From Nitrospira defluvii (lineage in GTDB: Bacteria > Nitrospirota > Nitrospiria > Nitrospirales > Nitrospiraceae): a DNA stretch of 64,000 bases. A program made the position numbers and the translations under genes. Below the pieces are notes generated by a model. The model did no database searches, had not been told where the DNA came from, and saw nothing but the letters and a program-made list of their open reading frames with translations. Numbering within the stretch: position 1 is the stretch's first letter; each line of letters opens with the position of its first letter. Location of the stretch: positions 1,364,001 through 1,428,000 of the forward strand of contig NZ_CAJNBJ010000001.1 in assembly GCF_905220995.1 (NCBI RefSeq). The letters run 5' to 3'. This document shows positions 1-7,403 of the stretch, one piece after another.

Positions 1-1
1 T

Positions 2-1438
2 CCGAATCGTCGTGCACACACGCTGGAAGCCATCGCGATGGATGTGCTGAGTTATCAGCTCGGTGCCGGAGCGAGTGACAAGCCAGACGAAGATCCGCCA
101 TCGTTGTTTGACGTTGATGCGCGGGTGATTCGTCGATCCGGTGAGGCGGCCGCCGTGACGGCCAAGGTGGCGCCGCTGTTGCGCGACCGTTTGAGGGCGC
201 AGGGTAGCTTGTCGTTGTTTGAAGACGTCGAAATGCCGCTGGTCCCGGTGCTGGTCGAGATCGAACAAAACGGGTTTTTGCTCAATGTGGAGGGCTTAGG
301 CGCGCTGAGCCGAGAACTGGAGCGGGAACTCGAGCAGATGGTGGGCACCATCTATCGGCTGGCCGGAGGCGAGTTCAATATTGGCTCGCCAAAACAGTTG
401 GCCACGGTGCTCTTTGAGAACCTGGGCTTGAAGCCGCTCCGGAAAACCAAGACCGGCTTCTCCACCGATGAGGATACACTCACTCAGCTGGCCGGTCAGC
501 ATGAGTTGCCCGCGCACATCCTCAATTACCGGACCCTGACGAAGCTGAAATCGACCTATGTCGATGCTCTGCCGCAGTTGGTGAATCCCGACAGCGGGCG
601 GCTCCACACATCGCTCAACCAAACAGTGGCGGCCACGGGGCGCCTGTCTTCCACCGACCCGAATCTCCAGAATATTCCGGTCAAGGGCGATTACGGCCTG
701 CGCATCCGCGAAGCGTTCATTGCGCCGCCCGGACATCAGTTGCTCTGTGCCGACTATAGTCAGGTCGAGCCGAGGATTCTGGCGCATCTTTCGCAAGACC
801 CCCGGCTGCTGGATGTGTTCGAGAAGGGTGAGGATATTCATATGGCCACGGCCATGGAGATTTTTAATCTGCCCGCCGGTGAGGTGACGCGTGAGATGCG
901 GCGAGCGGCCAAGAGCGTGGTGTTCGGCATCGTGTACGGTATCAGTCCGTTCGGTCTCGCGTCGAACATCGGTGTGACCCAGGCGGAAGCCAAACACTAT
1001 ATTGAGACCTTTTTTGAGAAGTTTGCGGCCGTCCGGGCGCTCATGGACCGGAACATCGACGACGGCAAGACAAAAGGGTACACGACGACGATTCTCGGCC
1101 GCCGCCGGCCAATCCCGGAGCTGCAAAGCGGGGATCCCTCTCAACGCGGGGTCGGAGAACGGATGGCGGTCAACAGTCCGATTCAGGGCTCGGCTGCGGA
1201 CCTCATCAAAGTGGCTATGATCAACGTGCACCGGCGGTTGCAGGACGAGTTGCCGGCTTGCAAGATGATCCTGCAAGTCCATGACGAATTGATCTTCGAA
1301 GTGCCGGACGGGGCGTTGGAGCAAGCGAAGCAGCTCGTGAAGGGGGAAATGGAGGCCACTGGCGCAGCGCTGAAACTGTCGGTTCCGCTCAAAGTGGATG
1401 TGGGTGTGGGAGGTAACTGGCGAGTCGCCCATCCGTAG
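2..1438 (+). CDS. polA: DNA polymerase I, C-terminal part (5' truncated by window)
   Basis: The reading frame is open from base 2, upstream of any start codon, so this is the last 478 codons of a longer gene. It covers the end of the inactive or active 3'-5' exonuclease domain and the whole polymerase domain used in repair and Okazaki-fragment processing. Motif A (DYSQVEPR) lies at nt 752-775, motif B (RRAAKSVVFG) at about 899-928, and motif C (QVHDELIFEV) near 1274-1303. Two positions are unusual: Pro follows the motif A Glu where Leu is typical, and motif B has Val where Asn is usual (KAINFG). The frame is intact, so this is probably lineage variation and not decay. A palindromic repeat begins at the first base after the stop. 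Confidence 0.97.
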   Translation, partial: PNRRAHTLEAIAMDVLSYQLGAGASDKPDEDPPSLFDVDARVIRRSGEAAAVTAKVAPLLRDRLRAQGSLSLFEDVEMPLVPVLVEIEQNGFLLNVEGLGALSRELERELEQMVGTIYRLAGGEFNIGSPKQLATVLFENLGLKPLRKTKTGFSTDEDTLTQLAGQHELPAHILNYRTLTKLKSTYVDALPQLVNPDSGRLHTSLNQTVAATGRLSSTDPNLQNIPVKGDYGLRIREAFIAPPGHQLLCADYSQVEPRILAHLSQDPRLLDVFEKGEDIHMATAMEIFNLPAGEVTREMRRAAKSVVFGIVYGISPFGLASNIGVTQAEAKHYIETFFEKFAAVRALMDRNIDDGKTKGYTTTILGRRRPIPELQSGDPSQRGVGERMAVNSPIQGSAADLIKVAMINVHRRLQDELPACKMILQVHDELIFEVPDGALEQAKQLVKGEMEATGAALKLSVPLKVDVGVGGNWRVAHP

Positions 1439-1563
1439 CAGGATATTGAAACGGGCTGCTGGCCGCGTTCTCAGTCGCACGCCTCCCTGCGACGTACGCC
1501 CGGCTGTACGCCTCAGTCGACGTGCTCCTTGCGGCCTTGCCGGCAGCCCGTTTGAACATCCTG
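1439..1563. repeat. Dispersed ~125 bp inverted-end repeat, copy 1
   Basis: This block starts at the base after the polA stop. Its two ends are inverted repeats about 21 bp long with 2 mismatches (5' CAGGATATTGAAACGGGC, 3' GCCCGTTTGAACATCCTG). The interior repeats the arrangement in miniature, with GTCGCA/TGCGAC-type and GTACG elements able to pair. A second copy lies at 1998-2121. Open frames across it are by-products of the stop-poor G+C-rich palindrome. Likely roles are a REP/MITE-like element or a transcript-end hairpin. Confidence 0.85.
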
Positions 1564-1610
1564 ACACACTGTGGATGGTGTACAGCGCGTGAGTCGATCC
1601 AATGTAGCCT

Positions 1611-1997
1611 ATGTCGCCGCGAAAGCGCTCATTGACCATACCTGAGCCGGAGTTCCAGGCTTTAGTCCAAGAAGCGCTCGACGGGCTACCTGACGAATAC
1701 GCCAAACTCCTCACCAACGTGGCCGTGGTCGTGGAAGAAGAGCCTTCGCCCGATGTCCGCACCGATCTGGAGCTGGAGGACGGCGAGGATCTCCTCGGCC
1801 TCTATCAGGGGCTGCCCATCGACAAAGAATCTTTCTTCCAGGCGGGCGGGCAACTCCCGGCCAAAATCTCGATCTACCGTGGGCCGATTCTCCGGCTCTG
1901 TCGCACCAAAAAAGAAGTCGTGCAGGAAGTGCGTGATACGGTCGTGCACGAAATCGGGCATCACTTCGGGTTTGACGACGACGAGATGCCGTACTGA
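1611..1997 (+). CDS. Metallopeptidase family protein (zincin-like, PF06262 type)
   Basis: This is a 128-residue soluble protein ending in the zinc-protease motif HEIGHHFG, with H113, E114 and H117 in HExxH, followed by an acidic FDDDEM tail. Small proteins of about 110-130 residues with this terminal HExxH motif form the PF06262 metallopeptidase family; substrates are not established. The sequence suggests a cytoplasmic location because there is no signal peptide. The ATG is the first in frame, and no strong ribosome site is visible. The gene lies between the two copies of the dispersed repeat, and its stop abuts copy 2. Confidence 0.85.
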   Translation: MSPRKRSLTIPEPEFQALVQEALDGLPDEYAKLLTNVAVVVEEEPSPDVRTDLELEDGEDLLGLYQGLPIDKESFFQAGGQLPAKISIYRGPILRLCRTKKEVVQEVRDTVVHEIGHHFGFDDDEMPY

Positions 1998-2121
1998 CAG
2001 GATGGTGAAAAAGGCCGCCAGCGGCGTTCTCGGTCGCACGCCTCCCTGCGACGTACACACGTGTACGCCTCAGTCGTCGCGCTTCCTGCGGCCTTGCCGG
2101 GCAGACTTTTTGACCATCCTG
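1998..2121. repeat. Dispersed ~125 bp inverted-end repeat, copy 2
   Basis: This second copy begins at the base after the metallopeptidase stop. The ends read CAGGATGGTGAAAAAG and, inverted, CTTTTTGACCATCCTG. The core (TCGCACGCCTCCCTGCGACG, then TGTACGCCTCAGTCG) closely matches copy 1. End-stem bases differ between copies (AAACGGGC versus AAAAAGGC) while pairing is kept, which suggests selection on structure. Confidence 0.85.
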
Positions 2122-2214
2122 CAAGGGTGAAGTGGATGAGGGCGTACACTTTTCGCAAGATCCGCTTAGGATTGGATAGTGGCGAGCATAAAGAGCCACA
2201 TTTGAGAACACACA

Positions 2215-4440
2215 ATGACTAAACAGCAGCCTGAAATGCCACAGTATAGCCGCGAGAGCGATGCTCTTCGCCGTTGGACGTTTGCTCACTCAATCTATCA
2301 ATTGATCCATGGTGCTCCCAAGGAGTGGTCGTTGCGGATCGGAATCTTCGGCCGGTGGGGTGAAGGAAAAACGACGGTTCTTAACTTTATTGAACAGATG
2401 GCACAAAGAGATGAATGTCCTGTCGCAAAGTTTAATCCTTGGGCTGTCCAGGATAGGAAAGAGCTTTGGAAAACGTTGGTTCTTGCCATAGAAGATGCTT
2501 TCAAAGCAGGGAATTTCAGTAAAGCAAAAATCAAGGGTAAGGCAGAAAAGATTGTCCAGTCTGAAGTGACGAAGAAGGTATTGGATGAGGGGCTCAAGTT
2601 TGCCGGACTAGGGGAAGTCGCGGAAGCAATCGGAGGCGTTCTAGGGCCTTTGATTCAAGGCCAGCTGAGCATGCAAAAAGGCGATGCTGAGCATGTAATT
2701 AGAAAGAGATTGGGTGATCGCAAGCTAATAGTTCTCGTAGATGATCTTGACCGAGCTAACCCAGACCTAGTGCCGCACCTGTTGCTGGGGTTGCGGGAGA
2801 TACTAGATTTACAACAGTGTGCATTTGTTATGGGGTTCGATCCCGTTGTCATTTCGAAAGCACTTCCTGCGGTTCATGCTGGGTGGGGAAGCACACCAGA
2901 ATTTCTAGAGAAGATCATCGACTTTCCATTCTGGCTTCCTCCCGTTCAAAGCGATGACCTCCGCCGCCTTCTGGACGAGGAGCTAAAGTCTTCTCCGGTC
3001 AACCTTGACCGCCATGCACTCGAGGAGGTTACGCACCTATTGCCAACAAATCCCAGGAAGTTGAAACGTTTTCTTCGAGGGCTGTGGCGATTCAATGCTC
3101 AGATTGAGCGCCATGATGAGGCTGATAGGGAGTGGATGTTCCTACTACTCATAGAACTTCTTCGAGGTATCTCCTTTAAGACAGCAGAACGGCTGCTCGC
3201 GAACAAAGATCTGTGGGATGAATTGCAGAAAAGTTCATTTGTCGGCCGTATGCCAGACCGAGGGGATAGGCAAGTGATCGAGGAAGAGAAATGGGCCAAG
3301 ATCATGACCAACATCATTGATGAGGAGGCAGATAAGGAGCAACAAAAGAAGGAGCTAGAGAAGGCGCAGTTTTTTAAACTCATGAATGCAATGAGGGACC
3401 TCATTTCTGCCGAGAAGTTAAGCAATGTTCGCTATTGGGCGAGGCTTGAAGATGATCCTCCTGTACTCACATGGAAGGAGTTCAGAAATATTTTCCAAGA
3501 GTGGCGGGGTGATCCCACTAAAGCCAGCCTGGAGAAACTGGGGAAGGATCATGCCGAGCGAACAGAGACGCCTGCGGAGATTGTGCTGAGAGATCTGTTC
3601 GGAATGGTTATCGCATACAGGGAGCAATTTTTAGCTGAAGCAGCTGATTCTGGCACTGAGAGTGATTTAGTCGCTGCGGTGGAAATGGCTCAGGTATGCC
3701 TTTCGATGATGAGTATGCTGATTTCCGATTTGCGAGGGTTTGCCGGAGAACCTGCATTTCTGTTCACCAACGACTTTATGGGAATGTTTGAGCATTTCTC
3801 AAAGTGGGCACACTTCACGAACCATCCTCGCTATGTTCAGGCACGTGCAGCAGAGATTGAAGTGTTGAAGCGAGGAGGACGCGAAGCATCAAAGCGGGCT
3901 GTGGATATTTTGAATGACCTTAAACCTTGGGACCCTCTTCGAGGATCAATGGTAAAGGAGGCTCAAGCGTTGAGGGACAGTGTCGTTGATGAATTGATTC
4001 CTGGTGTGATTGAGGAAGTCAGGAGCCGCTTCACACGGAATGATGGAGTCAATTCTATGTGGGGGCATGATCGGCATTTGGTGGAAAAATGGATCTTGTT
4101 CCGACGAGACAGCGGTTTTTACTCTAAGAGTGGCTTGGAGTTCCTTAGGTCTATTGTTGGGCGTGCCAGTACAGATGCCATAATCCATTCGAATTTGTTG
4201 CAGTTTGTGTTGATGATCGGCAATGCATCGAGACATGGTCTCAAAGTATTGGGCCCATCCGACGTAAATCCTCTGGCAAGCGACAAGGAAATCATGCCGT
4301 TAGTATGGCAAGGAGCCGTCTCAAGAAAAATTCAACCCAGAACGCTTGGATCGCTTAAAGAGGTAAGAGCGCGATTAGTTGAGTCATTGGGCGATGAACA
4401 GCTGTTGCTCACACCCGACTGGTTGGACGTCGTTGGCTAG
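2215..4440 (+). CDS. KAP-family P-loop NTPase
   Basis: This 741-residue protein has a Walker A motif GRWGEGKT (residues 46-53) preceded by RIGIF, and a Walker B stretch LIVLVDDLDR (171-180). The N-terminal layout (a short helix, then GIFGRWGEGKTT, FNPW, and DDLDR) is that of KAP NTPases, which occur in mobile elements and defence loci and often act near membranes. No convincing transmembrane hairpin is visible between the Walker motifs. The C-terminal 450 residues are helical and charged, and I do not recognise them. The gene looks richer in A+T and in rare-looking codons (ATA, AGA, CTA) than neighbouring housekeeping genes, suggesting acquisition by transfer. An anti-phage role is possible but inferred from the family only. 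Confidence 0.85.
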   Translation: MTKQQPEMPQYSRESDALRRWTFAHSIYQLIHGAPKEWSLRIGIFGRWGEGKTTVLNFIEQMAQRDECPVAKFNPWAVQDRKELWKTLVLAIEDAFKAGNFSKAKIKGKAEKIVQSEVTKKVLDEGLKFAGLGEVAEAIGGVLGPLIQGQLSMQKGDAEHVIRKRLGDRKLIVLVDDLDRANPDLVPHLLLGLREILDLQQCAFVMGFDPVVISKALPAVHAGWGSTPEFLEKIIDFPFWLPPVQSDDLRRLLDEELKSSPVNLDRHALEEVTHLLPTNPRKLKRFLRGLWRFNAQIERHDEADREWMFLLLIELLRGISFKTAERLLANKDLWDELQKSSFVGRMPDRGDRQVIEEEKWAKIMTNIIDEEADKEQQKKELEKAQFFKLMNAMRDLISAEKLSNVRYWARLEDDPPVLTWKEFRNIFQEWRGDPTKASLEKLGKDHAERTETPAEIVLRDLFGMVIAYREQFLAEAADSGTESDLVAAVEMAQVCLSMMSMLISDLRGFAGEPAFLFTNDFMGMFEHFSKWAHFTNHPRYVQARAAEIEVLKRGGREASKRAVDILNDLKPWDPLRGSMVKEAQALRDSVVDELIPGVIEEVRSRFTRNDGVNSMWGHDRHLVEKWILFRRDSGFYSKSGLEFLRSIVGRASTDAIIHSNLLQFVLMIGNASRHGLKVLGPSDVNPLASDKEIMPLVWQGAVSRKIQPRTLGSLKEVRARLVESLGDEQLLLTPDWLDVVG

Positions 4441-4487
4441 CAGCGTATGAGCGTTCCGCCGTTCAGGAAGCGCAGAAGCACTGCGCG

Positions 4488-4632
4488 TTATGAATACAGC
4501 CGCCCCACGATCTGATTGAAGTTAAGCAGCATTGCGTTGGTGCTGGTGTAGGCGGCGTGGCTGTAGTGGTGGTTCGGATATTGGTGGAACTCGTGTAATT
4601 CTTGTAATCGACCAGCAGGCACTGGCCTTCGC
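4488..4632 (-). pseudogene. Duplicated, frameshifted tail of the hydrolase-like gene at 5519-6772
   Basis: On the minus strand this matches the last 48 codons of the gene at 5519-6772, at about 80% nucleotide identity by eye (4488-4632 against 5519-5664). It keeps the peptide EGQCLLVDYK, the ending FNQIVGRLYS and a TAA stop. One base is missing near 4573, so the reading frame is broken in the middle. There is no upstream part of the gene; the fragment abuts the stop of the nucleotidyltransferase gene at 4638. Together with the intact copy it forms same-orientation direct repeats around the 4638-5356 gene pair. Confidence 0.85.
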
Positions 4633-4637
4633 ACGAT

Positions 4638-5174
4638 CTAACGGTCGACGAGCCCGAGCGTCGCCTTCCACCGGTCCACATACGACCAATCGATACGCAA
4701 ATCGGCTTCCCGTGCGCGAATTTTCTCCAAATCGGCACGATCCTGGAGTCGCCCCGCCACAATCTTGAGGATGACGAGATCCTCGATTGACAGCATCGGG
4801 ACCTGTAGTGCGCCAAATCCAACCATATGTCTGCGTTCCAATGCGGTGCGAAGGTAGGCCGAGTCTGCCAAGAGGAAATCGATCACGACTTCCTGCTCGG
4901 AACGGATTCCCACAATTCGCCAAATCAAGATCCCCTGAAGCACCATAGGACTCGGATGAATGATGGTGGAGTCGAAGAGAGATGAGACGAGTGTCTGTAT
5001 TTGTTCGCGTGAAGGCGGATCCAGCAGAATAAGAAGGTCGATGTCCGTGGTGGCCCGAGGCTCCACCAAGGCGCTGTAGGCCCAGCCCCCCGCCAGCGCA
5101 TAGGTTACGCTGCGTCTGTTGAAGTCGGTGATGAGGTCGGAGAACGCCTGGACTAGGATTGGCTCTGCTGCCAT
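4638..5174 (-). CDS. Nucleotidyltransferase of the MNT / AbiEii-like superfamily
   Basis: This 178-residue protein carries the nucleotidyltransferase signature: a glycine loop AGGWAYSA (residues 28-35), then RATTDIDLLI with the metal-binding pair D44 and D46. The later charged segments (EEVVIDFLLAD, SIEDLVILKIVAGR, DRADLEKI) fit the C-terminal part of AbiEii/MNT-like proteins, some of which are toxins or antitoxins that transfer nucleotides to RNA or protein. Its start overlaps the end of the 67-residue gene by 22 bp, so the two are probably translated together. It sits between direct repeats of the hydrolase-like gene's tail. Toxin activity is inference. Confidence 0.75.
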   Translation of the reverse strand: MAAEPILVQAFSDLITDFNRRSVTYALAGGWAYSALVEPRATTDIDLLILLDPPSREQIQTLVSSLFDSTIIHPSPMVLQGILIWRIVGIRSEQEVVIDFLLADSAYLRTALERRHMVGFGALQVPMLSIEDLVILKIVAGRLQDRADLEKIRAREADLRIDWSYVDRWKATLGLVDR

Positions 5175-5356
5175 GCCTGCTCTTTAGCCAGTCGAATTTC
5201 ATGCATGAGCCGGGTGATGCCTTCACCGGCGCTAAGCCCATTCCGCTGCTCAATGACGGCCTGACGCAAGGCCAGCCCCAACTCCGTCAGTTCGATCGTG
5301 CGGCGCAAATTATCGGCAATGCGCCTGTCGTCCGGATGGGAGGAGGTTCGTGACAT
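5153..5356 (-). CDS. Small protein, possible partner of the nucleotidyltransferase
   Basis: This 67-residue protein is mostly helical and charged, with no recognised domain: it starts MSRTSSHPDDRRIADNLR and ends RLAKEQAWQQSQS. It is encoded directly upstream of the nucleotidyltransferase, overlapping it by 22 bp, so translational coupling is likely. Size, composition and position are those of an antitoxin or an adaptor for the enzyme, but no DNA-binding motif is evident. Upstream, 5357-5518 has no gene and separates it from the tail of the hydrolase-like gene. Confidence 0.65.
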   Translation of the reverse strand: MSRTSSHPDDRRIADNLRRTIELTELGLALRQAVIEQRNGLSAGEGITRLMHEIRLAKEQAWQQSQS

Positions 5357-5518
5357 GACCGGGGCTCCGAGGAAGAATGGACTCTGAAAGTGAGTCTACT
5401 TGACGATTCGAGAGGGAGCAAGCAAGAAGGCGCACTCTGCTGGTGGTCTCTCTGGTGGAAGGGTGGCACCGGGCATCGATGCGGGGGCATCACTGCTGAG
5501 CGAGATGAGAGTTCAGCC

Positions 5519-6772
5519 TTACGAATACAGCCGCGCGACGATCTGATTGAAGTTGAAGAGCATGGCGTTCGCGCGGGTGTAGGCGGCGTGGCCGTAGTAG
5601 TGATCGCGGACGTTGGTTGAGCTGGTGCAGTCTTTGTAATCGACGAGGAGGCATTGTCCTTCGCTTGGGAAACGCGTGGCGCGGCGCGCGCATTCCACCC
5701 AGCGTTCGAACCCATCGTACGGTTCCAGCAATTCCCACACCGCTTTATTGGCGGCCTTGGCGCTCTCAGCGGGTAGGGCATCGCTTCCGGCCACGGCCAG
5801 TTCCTGCACATAATCGCCACCCCAGGCGATGGGCATTTCCACGGTGATCTGTGGCAAGTCCATTTTGGAGAGCCAGGTCTTTCCGTCGGTGCGCAGATTG
5901 CGGTGATTCACGATGTGGAGCAGCTTGCCGATGCCGGAGGGGTCCCATCCGTAACGCACCGGCGTCCCGAAGGTGACGAGATCGAGGGCTGCGCTGTTGA
6001 GTAAGGAGCCCGAGGTCAATAAGGGATCGATCCGGTGAATGGCCTGCGCATCCGGGCCCTGTGGGTTCGCCGCGAGGAGCAGATCGAAGAACGTCTTCCG
6101 GCCGGTGATCGGTGAAGGGCAGAGCAGATTGGAAGCCAGCGCCAGTATGAGTCCCGCCTGACCGTGGGCCTGGATCAGGATTCGATCCCCGGCCCCCAGA
6201 TGGTGTTCACTCACAAGGGTGTGCAAACGATCCAATAGCCGACAGGCAGCCAGGGCGCGCCCCAGATGGTGGTGCTCGCTGGACCAGAGTTCTCGAACGC
6301 AGGCGATCGGTTTCGAGACCTGCTGATTCAGGGCCTTCCGGCATTGTTCGACGGTCTGAGCGGTGAAATTGCCCGCGTCGCCGATCTGGCTGTCGAGCAG
6401 GTTTTTCGTGGCCTCGTCGTTAGGGAGCGGCGGTTTGAGGCCGCCGGGGAGCGGTGTGATGCCGTTCGTGCCTTCCCGCATGAAGGAGAGGAGCGAATCC
6501 AGGCCGGAAATCCCACGTGAGTAGCCGCGTTTGAGGCCCCCCACTTCATCGAGTCGTCCCAGTCCGAAGATATCCGTCCCTGGGATGGCGCCGTGAAGGA
6601 AGAGGATGACACGGACCCCGGTTTGCGACAATTTCTGTCCGATGTCCCCCATGGCGACCTGCCACGCAGGTGATCCGATATCGGGTGGAGGCGTCCACTC
6701 GGCATACGTCAGGCGATCGCCGGGATTCTTTCGGGAAAGTTCGTCGTGCTGAAAATTATTCTCGACGGGCAT
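5519..6772 (-). CDS. Alpha/beta-hydrolase-like protein lacking the nucleophile serine
   Basis: This is a 417-residue protein without a signal peptide. The strand and oxyanion-type motif VRVILFLHGAIPG (53-65) and a later strand-turn-helix ILIQAHGQAGLILAL (198-212) match the layout of lipase-like alpha/beta hydrolases, as does LVTFGTPVRYGWD further on. At the nucleophile elbow, where G-x-S-x-G is expected, the sequence is A202-H-G204-Q-A206, so the serine is replaced by glycine. The protein may bind rather than hydrolyse a substrate, or use another residue. A diverged copy of its last 48 codons lies at 4488-4632. Function unknown. Confidence 0.7.
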   Translation of the reverse strand: MPVENNFQHDELSRKNPGDRLTYAEWTPPPDIGSPAWQVAMGDIGQKLSQTGVRVILFLHGAIPGTDIFGLGRLDEVGGLKRGYSRGISGLDSLLSFMREGTNGITPLPGGLKPPLPNDEATKNLLDSQIGDAGNFTAQTVEQCRKALNQQVSKPIACVRELWSSEHHHLGRALAACRLLDRLHTLVSEHHLGAGDRILIQAHGQAGLILALASNLLCPSPITGRKTFFDLLLAANPQGPDAQAIHRIDPLLTSGSLLNSAALDLVTFGTPVRYGWDPSGIGKLLHIVNHRNLRTDGKTWLSKMDLPQITVEMPIAWGGDYVQELAVAGSDALPAESAKAANKAVWELLEPYDGFERWVECARRATRFPSEGQCLLVDYKDCTSSTNVRDHYYGHAAYTRANAMLFNFNQIVARLYS

Positions 6773-6839
6773 GGGACGACTGTCTTACCCGAAATACAAC
6801 CTGAAGTTCAATGGAGGGCGTGGCGTTCGCTGTATCTGT

Positions 6840-7403
6840 TTATCGATGTGCGGGCGAATCAGTGGTCATTGGTTCGATGGCGAGGGGAGTTGGGAGCGTG
6901 CTTTTCGGCATGACGGCCATTGCTGAGCAGGTTTTTGATTCCTCATCCTTGCGGCGTTCCACGATGGTGACGCCCTGCAGGTATTCCTGCACGATTTCCT
7001 CGCGCACGACTTCAATGTCCTGCTCCGTCTCGCGACCGCTCCGCTCGCGCAGACGATCGATCGCATGTTCCTTGACCTGCACGCGAATTTGTTTGGCGAT
7101 GTCGGCCCGTGCGGCCAATTCCGACACGCGTTGACACACCAAGGGGCCTTTACTCAAATCACCCTGGCCCTGCCCGATCAGAAAGCGATCAACATCATAG
7201 GCCTGAGCAGCTGGAGGCTGCGGCCGATTCTGCTGTTCAGGCGCAACGCTCTGCTCCCCGGTGCGCATCTGGCGGAACGTGCGGTCGGCATGGTTGCGGA
7301 CATCGGAGGACGAATCCGCAGCCAGCGCAGGAGAGGTGATCACGAGGGCACAGAGAAGCCACCTTCCCGCAGGGAGTAAGCCGGTTGCCGCAGACATCGT
7401 CAT
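6840..7403 (-). CDS. Exported LPP20-like protein
   Basis: This 187-residue protein starts with a signal peptide (hydrophobic WLLCALVITSPALA, likely cut before ADSSS). A segment around residues 90-140 (LAARADIAKQIRVQVKEHA, then EEIVQEYLQGVTIVERR) resembles the LPP20 fold found in periplasmic and outer-membrane lipoproteins, although there is no lipobox cysteine. It overlaps the end of the upstream 425-residue gene by 4 bp (7400-7403), which indicates one transcript and coupled translation. A role in the envelope is inferred. Confidence 0.65.
   Translation of the reverse strand: MTMSAATGLLPAGRWLLCALVITSPALAADSSSDVRNHADRTFRQMRTGEQSVAPEQQNRPQPPAAQAYDVDRFLIGQGQGDLSKGPLVCQRVSELAARADIAKQIRVQVKEHAIDRLRERSGRETEQDIEVVREEIVQEYLQGVTIVERRKDEESKTCSAMAVMPKSTLPTPLAIEPMTTDSPAHR

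Noticed and set aside
1398-1592. Small open frame across repeat copy 1
   Set aside because: Similar frames arise in both repeat copies because the palindrome is poor in stops; no start signal and no conservation between the copies in frame.
296-1762. Long minus-strand open frame (488 codons) antisense to polA
   Set aside because: The frame is a shadow of polA and of the G+C-rich repeat; the plus-strand polymerase motifs are intact, and the antisense protein has His/Arg-rich composition with no domain.
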